NCBI GenBank assembly: GCA_965229305.1 | Contig: CBDDIZ010000009.1 | Location: 6,237 to 70,236 of the forward strand | DNA: 64,000 nucleotides | Origin: JALHNI01 sp965229305 | Lineage (GTDB): Bacteria; Acidobacteriota; Terriglobia; Bryobacterales; Bryobacteraceae | Direction of reading: 5' to 3' | In this document: one piece after another, positions 50,930-59,047 of the stretch | How positions within the stretch are numbered: the first letter of the stretch is position 1 | Layout of the letters: the number at the start of each line of letters is the position of its first letter | Position numbers and translations under genes: made by a program | Notes under the pieces: model-generated | What the model was told of the DNA's origin: nothing | Seen by the model: the letters and a program-made list of their open reading frames with translations, nothing else | Database searches by the model: none

Positions 50930-51794
50930 CTTCCACACCCGGCAGATGACGGCAGGGCTCGAGCGCCTGTCGCGCCAGCCGTTCATCGGGCAACAGCTCG
51001 ATCAGCCACGCCGCCGCTTCTGGTGTCCGCAACGTGCCGATCGCCAGCAACAGTTCGCGATCGTTCGTCCGCGCCCAAGCCTTCTGCAGCAAGCTCAACG
51101 CCTCGGGCCCGCGCTGCGCGGCGATCGCCATGGCCGCTTCAATCCGCAGCGTGGCATCGTCCAGGAAGGACGCGACAAACGGCAACGCCCCGGCCGCGTC
51201 GCGCTCAATCAAGGTCAGCAGGCACTGGCCGGTCACCTCGGGTTGGTTATCGCCCAGCCGAGCCTTGGCCCTCAGAACGGCGTCGGCATCCGTACACGCC
51301 ACCTGCCCGATCGCCCGCAGGATGTCGATGCGCGTCAACGTCTCCGCATCCGCCAGCGCGTCGATCAGCATGTTCAGTTGCTCATGCGGCGACAGCAAGC
51401 GGCACTCGGACAGCCCCAGCGCCGCGATCGCCCGCAACGGCCCCGCCGTATCCACCGGCGGACCGAACGACGGCTCCATCTGCACATGTCGCAACGCCCG
51501 CTGAAACAACTCCGGCGACACCTGCTCCAGCTCCTTGAGCGCACGCACCGTCGCCAGCTTCGCCAGGCACCGCGGATCGGCTTTGCTGAAGAACCGCTGG
51601 GCCGCGTCGCTCAGGTCGTTCGTCAACTCGGTCGCCTGACGATCGGCCACAATGGCCGCCGCCTTCGCCACCACTGCGTTCGAGGCGTTCCGCAGACCCG
51701 CCCGCAGTTCCTCCACCGGCAGCGGCTCCTGCTGGCGCAGCGTGTGGAGCGCTTCGATCTCCGCCTCCACGGGCTGCTTCTTGCGCGTCGCCAC
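50916..51794 (-). CDS. HEAT-repeat protein
   Basis: 292 residues, start GTG 51794, 4 bases after the PfpI-like stop. The sequence is a run of paired helices: VVAKAAAIVADRQATELTND, LAKLATVRALKELEQVSPEL, TLTRIDILRAIGQVACTDAD, TLRIEAAMAIAAQRGPEAL. This is an alpha solenoid of the HEAT / PBS-lyase type. No catalytic motif. Such proteins act as scaffolds. It sits between a DJ-1/PfpI protein and the CAECRR protein on one transcript. Confidence 0.78.
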   Translation of the reverse strand: MATRKKQPVEAEIEALHTLRQQEPLPVEELRAGLRNASNAVVAKAAAIVADRQATELTNDLSDAAQRFFSKADPRCLAKLATVRALKELEQVSPELFQRALRHVQMEPSFGPPVDTAGPLRAIAALGLSECRLLSPHEQLNMLIDALADAETLTRIDILRAIGQVACTDADAVLRAKARLGDNQPEVTGQCLLTLIERDAAGALPFVASFLDDATLRIEAAMAIAAQRGPEALSLLQKAWARTNDRELLLAIGTLRTPEAAAWLIELLPDERLARQALEPCRHLPGVEDALA

Positions 51795-51798
51795 GTCT

Positions 51799-52326
51799 CT
51801 ACTTTTGCTTGCTCACCACGTCGATGCACGCCCGGACGAACGCGGGCAAATCCTCGGGCTTGCGCGACGTCACCACATTCCCGTCCACCACCACTTCGGC
51901 ATCTTCCCAAAGCCCACCCGCATGAATCACGTCATGCTTGATGGCAAAGAAGCTGGTCACCTTCCGCCCGCGGAGCACGTCCGCCGAGCACAGCACCCAC
52001 GGACCATGGCAGATCGCCGCCAGCAATTTGCCCTGCCGGCCAATCTCCGCCACAAATGCAATTGCGGCTTCGCTGCGGCGAATGTAATCGGGAGCCCAAC
52101 CTCCGGGCGCCACCACGCCGTCGAAATCAGCCGCCTTCACGTCCGTGTAGGCGCGATCGGCCTTCACCGGATAACCCAGCTTGCTCGAAATCGTCTGTCC
52201 CGCGGCCGGCCCCACCGTCACCACTTCGGCACCTGCCTCGAGCAAACGGTAAATGGGGTACCAGACCTCCATCTCCTGGTAGGACTGATCCACGAGCACG
52301 GCGATCCGCTTGCCTTTAAGTTCCAT
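51799..52326 (-). CDS. DJ-1/PfpI-family protein
   Basis: 175 residues from ATG 52326. A longer frame upstream is open but lacks the family pattern and would cover the -10 element. The family core is visible: KRIAVLVDQSYQEMEVWYPI, FDGVVAPGGWAPDYIRR, the nucleophile elbow AAICHGPWVLCSADVL with Cys in 'ICHGPW', and TSRKPEDLPAFVRA. The Cys-His arrangement matches PfpI/YhbO proteins, reported as proteases or deglycases. Probably first gene of a three-gene unit with the HEAT and CAECRR genes. Confidence 0.88.
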   Translation of the reverse strand: MELKGKRIAVLVDQSYQEMEVWYPIYRLLEAGAEVVTVGPAAGQTISSKLGYPVKADRAYTDVKAADFDGVVAPGGWAPDYIRRSEAAIAFVAEIGRQGKLLAAICHGPWVLCSADVLRGRKVTSFFAIKHDVIHAGGLWEDAEVVVDGNVVTSRKPEDLPAFVRACIDVVSKQK

Positions 52327-52333
52327 AGCCTCA

Positions 52334-52339
52334 ATTATC
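52334..52339 (-). promoter_or_regulatory. Candidate -10 element (GATAAT), leaderless start at 52326
   Basis: On the minus strand GATAAT ends 7 bases before ATG 52326. GAGG lies in the spacer but only two bases from the ATG, too near to be used. Confidence 0.5.
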
Positions 52340-52412
52340 GCCTCGCCCCCGCCCCGCCAGCCGAACATGAGGATTCGCTAACGTCTTCCGCCCAACCGGA
52401 CGATAGGCGTCC

Positions 52413-53612
52413 ATGATTTGGCTGGCGTCGATTGCCGGGGTGCTGTTTCTCGGCTATGCGGTCTTCCGTTGGATGACGGCTACGAATCGCAAGTGTGTCG
52501 AGCTCATCGAAAAGGCTTCGCAGGCGGCTCTCGCCGGCGACTTGGTCGCCGAAGAGGAGTACGCGCACAAGGCGTTAGCCGCCGCGAAACGCGCTCGGAT
52601 CGGTCGCTCCGGCATGTTGGGCTTCGGCCACTTCGCCGTCGCCGGCTCCTGTCTGCACCAGCAGAAATGGGCGGAAGCCGAAGCCGCGGGCCGGATCGCC
52701 ATGGAGAAATTCGAAAAGGACCCGGCCTGGGCCCACATGACCTATACCGTCATCAGCCCCTTGGCCCAGGCCTTGATGCAGCAGCGCAAGCTCGACGACG
52801 CGCAGCGGCTGATCCAACGCTTCCTTGATGCCTCGGCCGGCTCCGGCTCCGCCCTCGAGCGCAGCGTCCTGTTCGGCACCTTGGCCATGGTCGCCGATTG
52901 CCGCGGCGAGTCCCGGCGCGCCACCGAGCTGTTTGACCAGGGCATCCGCATGATCGAAGAAACGATGAATGCCAATCCGTCCGGCCCCAGTGAACTCTCC
53001 ATCATGCTCGCCGAAATGAAGCTGAACCGCGCCAACGCCCTACGCCGGCGCGATCCTGACGCGGCCATCGCCGGTTACCTCGAAGTCGTTCAGGTGATGG
53101 AGCGGCACGCCCCCCACAACGACCATCTGGCGATGGCCCTTTCGAACGCCGCCGTCGTCATGGAGTCAACCGGGCGTCACGAAGAATCCGAACGCGCGCA
53201 CCGCCGCGCGCTCGAGTTTCGCGAACGCCATCTGCCGCCCCATGACCCGCGCGTCGGCATCTCGCTCAATAACCTCGCCAACGCCCTGCTGAAGCTGAAC
53301 AAAGTTTCCGAAGCGGAACAGGCTGCCGAACGCAGCGGCGCTTTACTCGGCGGCGGAGATCCGCTGATGGTCGCCGCCGTCAAGGCCACCAAGGCCTCCG
53401 TGCGCGCCGCGCAGGGTCGGCATGCGGAGGCGCTGCCCTTGTTTGAAGAGGCCGTCTCGCTCACCGAAGAGGTCCACGGCGCTCTGCATCCGGAGGTGTT
53501 TGAGAAACTGCACGACATGCTGCCCACGCTTGACGCCTTGGGCCGCACCGAAGAAGCGGAATCCCGCCGGCGACAGATGGCGCGCATCGAAGCCGCCTTT
53601 GCCGACGCTTGA
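52413..53612 (+). CDS. Membrane-anchored TPR-repeat protein
   Basis: 399 residues. One helix at the start (MIWLASIAGVLFLGYAVFRW) anchors it. The rest is TPR-like, with clear pairs at about 215-330: AIAGYLEVVQVMERHAP, LAMALSNAAVVMESTGRHEE, VGISLNNLANALLKLNKVSE and a late ALPLFEEAVSLTEEVHGALH. These kinesin-light-chain-like repeats resemble those of the TPR kinase encoded 93 bases downstream on the same strand. A protein-protein interaction role is likely; partners are unknown. Confidence 0.82.
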   Translation: MIWLASIAGVLFLGYAVFRWMTATNRKCVELIEKASQAALAGDLVAEEEYAHKALAAAKRARIGRSGMLGFGHFAVAGSCLHQQKWAEAEAAGRIAMEKFEKDPAWAHMTYTVISPLAQALMQQRKLDDAQRLIQRFLDASAGSGSALERSVLFGTLAMVADCRGESRRATELFDQGIRMIEETMNANPSGPSELSIMLAEMKLNRANALRRRDPDAAIAGYLEVVQVMERHAPHNDHLAMALSNAAVVMESTGRHEESERAHRRALEFRERHLPPHDPRVGISLNNLANALLKLNKVSEAEQAAERSGALLGGGDPLMVAAVKATKASVRAAQGRHAEALPLFEEAVSLTEEVHGALHPEVFEKLHDMLPTLDALGRTEEAESRRRQMARIEAAFADA

Positions 53613-53634
53613 GCTGTGCCAAAATCGAGCAGAT

Positions 53635-53654
53635 AGCGATCACGTTCGATCGCT
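53635..53654. repeat. Inverted repeat AGCGATC / GATCGCT upstream of the TPR kinase
   Basis: AGCGATC (53635-53641) and GATCGCT (53648-53654) are perfect 7-bp inverted arms around ACGTTC, about 50 bases before the kinase start. It could be an operator or a short hairpin. No U-tract, so it is not an intrinsic terminator. Confidence 0.35.
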
Positions 53655-53705
53655 CATAGTCAGGCGCGCCGTCGATCCTGCCGGGCATCTCCAGGAGGAT
53701 CACGT

Positions 53706-56111
53706 GTGAGCCGTACCCAATTCCCCATCCCTTCGGAAACGGAAGCGAGCACCGGCCTTGGCGTCGGGCCTTACCGCTTAGTGCGCCGCATTGCGCGTGG
53801 CGGCATGGGTGACGTCTGGCTGGCGCAGCGAACCGACGGCGTGCTGCGGCGTCCCGTCGCCATCAAGTTGATGCACGGCCACCTGCTGGATCCGGCTCTC
53901 GAACAACGCTTTCGCTCCGAGCGCGAAATTCTCGCCGCCCTGGACCATCCGCACATCGCCCGGCTCGTCGATGGCGGCGTCACCGAGAGCGGCGTGCCCT
54001 ATGTCGCTATGGAGTACGTGGACGGCGAGCCCCTCGACGACTACTGCCGCCTCCGCGAACCCTCCCTCCCCGAACGCCTCAAGCTCTTTCAGCAGGTCTG
54101 CGAAGCCGTTCACTACGCGCACCGCCACCTGATCGTCCATCGCGACGTGAAGCCGGAGAACATCCTCGTCACTCGCGAAGGCTCCGTCAAACTCCTCGAC
54201 TTTGGCATCGCCAAGCTGCTGCGCCCCGAGTTCGGCGCCTTCACCCACGCCATCACCCGGCCCTTTGACCGGCTCATGACGCCCGAGTACGCGAGCCCCG
54301 AGCAACTGCGCGGCGAGCCCGTCTCCACCGCCACCGACGTCTATTCGCTCGGTCTCGTGCTTGCCGTCCTGGTCACCGGCCGCCTGCCCTATCCCGTCCA
54401 CGGGCGCGATACCAACGAGATTCGCAAGATCGTCTGCGAGCAGGACACCCCGCGCCTCTCGGACGTGCCCGCCGACATTGCCGCCATCGTTGCCAAGGCC
54501 CTGCGCAAAGAGCCCGAAGGGCGTTACGCCTCCGTCGAGCATTTAAGTGACGACATCCGCCGTTATCTCGGCGGCTTCCCCGTGCGCGCTCACGATGGCC
54601 ACTGGTGGTATCTCACGGGCAAGTTCGTCCGCCGGAATCGTCTCGCCGTCGCCTTCTCCACGGTGCTGCTCGGCGTACTCCTCGCCGCGGGCGTCCTGCT
54701 CACCAGTCTGAATCAGCAGTACAAGCGCGAGCGCGATACGGCCCGTGCTGTCGAAGGCTTCCTGCTCAACCTGTTCGACGCTTCTGACCCGCAGAGCGCG
54801 CGCCGCAGCCGTGTCGAACTGCCCGCGCGTGCCCTCGTGGACCGTGCCGCGGCCTCCCTCAGCAAAGAGTTCGCCCGTCAACCGGCCGTCGAAGCGTCTC
54901 TCGCCGAGAAGCTCGGCGACGTCTACCGCCAACTCGGCCTCTACCAGCAGGCGCTCCCGTTGTTCGAGCGCAGCCTGATGCTGGAGGCGCAAGTCTCCGG
55001 CGACGATGCTCCCTCAGTCGCCGCGATTGCCGTCCGCCTCGCGGACCTTCTCCGCGAACTCCAGCAATACGACCGTGCCGAGCAACTCGCCCAGCGCTCC
55101 CTGCACATTCGCCGCGCGCGGCTCGGTCCCAACGACCTCCAAGTCGCCGACTCGCTCAACGTTCTCGGCATCCTCCAACAAATCCGCGGTCGCCTGCCCG
55201 AAAGCCGCGACACCTTTGCCGAAGCTTTGCGCATCCGCCGCGCCGGCCTGCCCGCCGTGCATCATCACACCGCCCTCTCCCTCGGCAACTTGGGCAACGT
55301 CGAGAAGGCTCTCGGCAATCTGGATGCGGCCGAGGCGCTCTTCACCGAAGCGCTCGCCATGCGTCGCAAGGAATGGGGAGACCAGCATCCTCGCGTCGGC
55401 TCCAGCATGGGTCAATTGGCCCAGGTCGCCCTCACGCGCGGCGAAGTGACGCGCGCCATCACCCTGTCGAACCAGGCTCTGAACATCGCGCGCGCCGCTT
55501 ATCCGGACGGCAACCCCGCCTTGGCGAATCAGTTGAACGCGGCCTCCGCCGCCCACCGCGAAGCCGGCGAGTGGGCCCGGGCCGAAGCCCTCTCGCGAGA
55601 AGCGCTCGCCCTCGAACAGCGCTTCCACGGCCCCGATGCGCCGGAGTACAGTTTTGCGCTTGCCGGTCTGGCCGCCGCGCTCATGGAACAGGGAAAACTC
55701 GCCGAGGCCGGTCCGCTGGTGCAGGACTCCTTGCGGATTCGCCGCGCTCGCCTAGGCGAAGCGCACGCCGTCACCGCGCGAGCCTATGAACAACTCGCCG
55801 AATGGCACCAGCTCTCCGGCCACACCTCCCCAGCCGCCGACCTCTACGCCCGCGCTCTCGCCGCGCGGCGCGCGAAGCTTGGTGACGACCATCCCGAAGT
55901 CGCCCTCCTCCGCTTCGCCAGCGGCGACCGTGCCGCCGCCCTTGACCAACTTCGCCGCCGTCTGCCCGGCGCTCAGAATCTCGAAGCAAAACTCTGGATC
56001 GAGTGGTCTCGCCGCGAACCCGCCCGTCGCGCTGAACTGCTCGAACGCGCCCGCGCGGCCTTGCAGCGCGCCCCGTCGCCGGACCCCGTTTGGGTCCGTC
56101 TCAGTCAGTAA
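53706..56111 (+). CDS. Ser/Thr protein kinase with membrane helix and C-terminal TPR region
   Basis: 801 residues from GTG 53706, with AGGAGGA 4-5 bases upstream, the strongest Shine-Dalgarno in the window. The kinase domain is at about 18-290: RRIARGGMGDVWLAQR, Lys in VAIKLMHGH, catalytic loop VHRDVKPENILV, metal motif LLDFGIAKLL, then MTPEYASPEQLRGEPVST. One membrane helix (LAVAFSTVLLGVLLAAGVLL) at about 320 separates it from eight or more TPR units (for example LGNLGNVEKALGNLDAAEALF). This architecture is common in acidobacteria and planctomycetes. The TPRs face the periplasm and may sense or bind partners. Confidence 0.92.
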   Translation: MSRTQFPIPSETEASTGLGVGPYRLVRRIARGGMGDVWLAQRTDGVLRRPVAIKLMHGHLLDPALEQRFRSEREILAALDHPHIARLVDGGVTESGVPYVAMEYVDGEPLDDYCRLREPSLPERLKLFQQVCEAVHYAHRHLIVHRDVKPENILVTREGSVKLLDFGIAKLLRPEFGAFTHAITRPFDRLMTPEYASPEQLRGEPVSTATDVYSLGLVLAVLVTGRLPYPVHGRDTNEIRKIVCEQDTPRLSDVPADIAAIVAKALRKEPEGRYASVEHLSDDIRRYLGGFPVRAHDGHWWYLTGKFVRRNRLAVAFSTVLLGVLLAAGVLLTSLNQQYKRERDTARAVEGFLLNLFDASDPQSARRSRVELPARALVDRAAASLSKEFARQPAVEASLAEKLGDVYRQLGLYQQALPLFERSLMLEAQVSGDDAPSVAAIAVRLADLLRELQQYDRAEQLAQRSLHIRRARLGPNDLQVADSLNVLGILQQIRGRLPESRDTFAEALRIRRAGLPAVHHHTALSLGNLGNVEKALGNLDAAEALFTEALAMRRKEWGDQHPRVGSSMGQLAQVALTRGEVTRAITLSNQALNIARAAYPDGNPALANQLNAASAAHREAGEWARAEALSREALALEQRFHGPDAPEYSFALAGLAAALMEQGKLAEAGPLVQDSLRIRRARLGEAHAVTARAYEQLAEWHQLSGHTSPAADLYARALAARRAKLGDDHPEVALLRFASGDRAAALDQLRRRLPGAQNLEAKLWIEWSRREPARRAELLERARAALQRAPSPDPVWVRLSQ

Positions 56112-56572
56112 CGAATGCGGTCCGGATGGGCCAACCACGCCTCGAAGACGTGCTGAGCCCGGTCCCGCAGAAAGAACTTCGTCGGGATCTGCCGGGCTTG
56201 CGGCGGCAACGCAATCTCCCGATAGATGAAGTCGTCGTCGAAGCCGGCTTCGGCGGCGTCCTCCCGCGTACTCGCAAAGAACAGCCGATCCGGCCGCGCC
56301 CAGTAAATCGCGCCCAGGCACATCGGGCACGGCTCGCACGTCGAATAGATGTCGCACCCGGCCAATTGAAAGTCGTTGAGCTTCGCGCACGCCGCGCGAA
56401 TCGCCACGATCTCCGCGTGGGCGGTCGGGTCCAGGTCGGACGTCACCCGGTTGGCGCCCTCGGCGATCACTTCGCCGCCCCGCACCACCACCGCCCCAAA
56501 CGGACCGCCCGTGCCCTGCGCGATATTCTCCAGCGCCAATTCAATGGCGCGCTCCATAAAGCGCGGTTCCAT
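56105..56572 (-). CDS. guaD: Guanine deaminase (CDA-fold nucleobase deaminase)
   Basis: 155 residues from ATG 56572, five bases after the TPR gene stop. The zinc motifs of the cytidine-deaminase fold are present: DPTAHAEIVAIRAA (HAE) and STCEPCPMCLGAIYWARP (PCPMC). The tail ASTREDAAEAGFDDDFIYREI and the early GTGGPFGAVVVRGGEVIAEG match the Bacillus GuaD type rather than the tRNA adenosine deaminase TadA. It converts guanine to xanthine in the cytosol. The 3' end overlaps the convergent kinase gene by 7 bases. Confidence 0.87.
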   Translation of the reverse strand: MEPRFMERAIELALENIAQGTGGPFGAVVVRGGEVIAEGANRVTSDLDPTAHAEIVAIRAACAKLNDFQLAGCDIYSTCEPCPMCLGAIYWARPDRLFFASTREDAAEAGFDDDFIYREIALPPQARQIPTKFFLRDRAQHVFEAWLAHPDRIRY

Positions 56573-56576
56573 AGCT

Positions 56577-57074
56577 TTATTGAATGCTGCGCCGCAGCCG
56601 GTCCAGCGCCTTCTGCGCCGCTTCGTAGGCGGGCTCGATATCCAGCGCCGTCTCGAAACACTCGGTCGCCTTCCGATACATTTCCTTGGTGATGTACACG
56701 CGCCCCAGGTTGTACCAGGGGAACTGGTAGCTCTCGTAGCGCTCGCTGACGGTCGCTTTCTCCAGCCATTCCACCGCGTCGTCCGGCCGCCCCAGCTCAA
56801 TCAGGTAAGCGCCGATATCGTTGTACGGATTGCCGAACTTGGGGTCGAGGTCGATCGCCCGCTTGCACTCGGCGATGGCGTCTTCCAGCCGGCCCTGATG
56901 CCGATACGTAAAGCCCAGATAGGTATGCGCCTCAGCCGTGGGATGAATTTCGATGGAGCGCCGGTATAAGTCAGCCGCGAGGTCTAAATCACCCGCCATT
57001 TGGAGCCGATAGGCATCCTGGAAGATTTTGATAGCCAGTTCTATCAGGGACCGGCTCCTATCCTCGACCGCCAT
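56577..57074 (-). CDS. Cytosolic TPR protein
   Basis: 165 residues from ATG 57074; two upstream ATGs (57083, 57092) exist, but a TACGAT -10 element would fall inside them. Four TPR units are visible: DLAADLYRRSIEIHPTAEAH, AHTYLGFTYRHQGRLEDAI, NPYNDIGAYLIELGRPDDAV and YNLGRVYITKEMYRKATEC. No signal peptide. It shares a transcript with guaD (4-base gap) and is divergent from galU. Partners unknown. Confidence 0.83.
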   Translation of the reverse strand: MAVEDRSRSLIELAIKIFQDAYRLQMAGDLDLAADLYRRSIEIHPTAEAHTYLGFTYRHQGRLEDAIAECKRAIDLDPKFGNPYNDIGAYLIELGRPDDAVEWLEKATVSERYESYQFPWYNLGRVYITKEMYRKATECFETALDIEPAYEAAQKALDRLRRSIQ

Positions 57075-57081
57075 TCGATTC

Positions 57082-57087
57082 ATCGTA
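57082..57087 (-). promoter_or_regulatory. Candidate -10 element (TACGAT), start at ATG 57074
   Basis: On the minus strand TACGAT ends 7 bases before ATG 57074. This decides the start among three in-frame ATGs. No Shine-Dalgarno. Confidence 0.5.
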
Positions 57088-57131
57088 CCCATTTTGATGC
57101 TGACGCGAAAGGTAAACTAGGAGATAGAGTG

Positions 57132-58007
57132 ATGTTTCCCGCCCTTCGCAAAGCAGTTTTCCCGGCGGCCGGTCTCGGCACGCGTTTCCTTCCGGCGACC
57201 AAAGCGGTCCCCAAAGAGATGCTCTCGCTGGTCGATAAGCCCTTGATTCAATACGGCGTTGAAGAATGCGTGGCGGCCGGCCTCACGCAGTCGATCATCG
57301 TCACCAGCCGCGGCAAAACCACCATCGAAGACCACTTCGACCAAAGCTTCGAGCTCGAGCAGACTTTGGCCCGCCGCGACAAAAAAGAACTGCTTGCTGT
57401 GGCACAATCCGTCGCCAGGCTCACCCAGATCTCCTATGTCCGGCAAGCGGAGGCCCTGGGCCTTGGCCATGCCGTCCTGTGCGCCCGCGAACTGGTCGCC
57501 GACGAACCCTTCGCCGTCGTGCTCTCCGACGACGTCATCGACTCGGTGACGCCATGCGTCGGCCAACTCGCCGCCGTCCACGCCAAGTACGGCGCTTCCG
57601 TCATCGCGCTCATGGAAGTGCCCCGCGAACAGATCTCCTCGTACGGCTCCGTCGCCGTAGAAGCGGTGGAGGGCGAACCCAACCTCTTCAAGATCAAAGA
57701 TCTGGTGGAAAAGCCGAAACCCGAAGTCGCGCCCTCGAACCTCGCCATCATCGGCCGGTACGTGCTCACGCCGCAGATCTTCGATTCCCTCACCAAAATC
57801 ACGCCGGGCGCCGGCGGAGAAATTCAATTGACCGACGGCATGCGCCACCTGCTCGGGTCGCAGCCGATTTACGGCTTGAAGTTTGAAGGCCGGCGCTTCG
57901 ATGCCGGAGATAAGCAGGGCTTCCTGCGGGCCACCGTCGAGTTCGGGATCAAGCATCCCACCCTCGGCGACGCGTTCCGCAGCTACCTGCGGGAGCTAAA
58001 GGTCTGA
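57132..58007 (+). CDS. galU: UTP-glucose-1-phosphate uridylyltransferase
   Basis: 291 residues from ATG 57132, with AGGAG about 8 bases upstream; the frame is open further up, but family start and ribosome site fix it here. The nucleotidyltransferase signature is AAGLGTRFLPATKAVPKEML at about 10-29. Other marks are VLSDDVID, DLVEKPKPEVAPSNLAIIGR and GEIQLTDGM, then GRRFDAGDKQGFL. It makes UDP-glucose from UTP and glucose-1-phosphate for polysaccharide and glycolipid synthesis. A TAAACT sequence lies 13 bases before the start as a possible leadered promoter. Confidence 0.94.
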   Translation: MFPALRKAVFPAAGLGTRFLPATKAVPKEMLSLVDKPLIQYGVEECVAAGLTQSIIVTSRGKTTIEDHFDQSFELEQTLARRDKKELLAVAQSVARLTQISYVRQAEALGLGHAVLCARELVADEPFAVVLSDDVIDSVTPCVGQLAAVHAKYGASVIALMEVPREQISSYGSVAVEAVEGEPNLFKIKDLVEKPKPEVAPSNLAIIGRYVLTPQIFDSLTKITPGAGGEIQLTDGMRHLLGSQPIYGLKFEGRRFDAGDKQGFLRATVEFGIKHPTLGDAFRSYLRELKV

Positions 58008-58024
58008 CGCCTGTCCCTTTTGAA

Positions 58025-59047
58025 TTGCCCTTGCGCAGCAGCGAGGCCGCGGCCATCGCGGACGTGCTGTTTCAGTCGGTCGAGGCGCTCACCGGTTCCG
58101 GCCGCAAGCTCACCGACGAAGCGCGGCATCGTTTTGCCGCCCGTTTGCGCAATGTGGATACGCCCAGTGTGCGTGTTTATCCCCTCTCGCTCGAGCAGGA
58201 CCCGATTCACCCGTCCAGCTACTACCTCGCCGTCGACGGACTCAGCCATGGCGCGGTGACGCCGCTCCTCCTCCGCGTCGGCCTCGCCTCCTCGCCGGCC
58301 AGCGGACTCTTCCCCAAATCCGTCCTCATCGGCCGCATGCGCCCCGCCGGCGGGCGCGAAGTCGTCGTCAACGCGATCCCCTTCGGCCCCACTGACGAAC
58401 AGCCGCTTGAAACCTTCAACGAGCAAGTCACCAAAAGCTTTCAGCCGCGCCCCCAAGGCCTGCAGCCCGCCCTCATCGTCACCACCAGCACCCCGGCGGC
58501 GATGTTCGAAGCTTTCCGTCAGATCTACCGCGACACCGGGCAGAATCGCGCCGCCTTCGCCGTCGATCTCGCCCAGGGCCGCCCCGGCTACTTCGCCACC
58601 GTTTGCGCCGCCATCCGCGCCGGCTGGCGCGACGGCTATAGCCTCGGCCTCACCGGGATTCCCGCTCAGCCCGGCGAATCGCTCGACGGCCTCACCGGCT
58701 ACTCACGCTTCTCCGTCCGCGTCCCCGCGCCCGACGACCTCGCCTCCGCCGCCACCGTCTTCGACCGTTTGCGCCGCCTCAAGCCCCGCGGCTTCGACTT
58801 TGAACTCGACTTCCGCGGCGCCACCCTCACCGCCGCCAGCCTCGCCACCCTGCTTCCCGACTGGCGCGCCGCCGGCCGCCCCGTCAACTCGGTCGTACTG
58901 CCCGCCGGCAGTGACTTCGAGGAACTCGCCACCGTCCTGCGTCAGCACAACGCCCTGCCCACGGTCGAAGGCGCCATCCGCTCCCGCGCCCATCGCTGGC
59001 AGCAGCAACCCACACCCGAATTGCTCGCCGAACTCGCTCGCGACTAA
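58025..59047 (+). CDS. Uncharacterised protein downstream of galU
   Basis: About 340 residues, start uncertain: TTG 58025 is the first usual start codon after the galU stop, but the protein-like sequence continues upstream (TPVPFELPLRSSEAA) to a CTG overlapping the galU stop. The residues show an alpha/beta pattern (LSHGAVTPLLLRVGLASS, ALIVTTSTPAAMFEAFRQIY, GYFATVCAAIRAGWRDGYS), with no motif I can name. Close spacing suggests co-transcription with galU. Its stop shares bases with the convergent gene stop (CTAA at 59044-59047). Confidence 0.65.
   Translation: MPLRSSEAAAIADVLFQSVEALTGSGRKLTDEARHRFAARLRNVDTPSVRVYPLSLEQDPIHPSSYYLAVDGLSHGAVTPLLLRVGLASSPASGLFPKSVLIGRMRPAGGREVVVNAIPFGPTDEQPLETFNEQVTKSFQPRPQGLQPALIVTTSTPAAMFEAFRQIYRDTGQNRAAFAVDLAQGRPGYFATVCAAIRAGWRDGYSLGLTGIPAQPGESLDGLTGYSRFSVRVPAPDDLASAATVFDRLRRLKPRGFDFELDFRGATLTAASLATLLPDWRAAGRPVNSVVLPAGSDFEELATVLRQHNALPTVEGAIRSRAHRWQQQPTPELLAELARD

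Noticed and set aside
57000..57131. Extension of galU to an upstream start at 57000
   Set aside because: The added part is antisense to the TPR gene, and the GalU family start and an AGGAG site fix ATG 57132.
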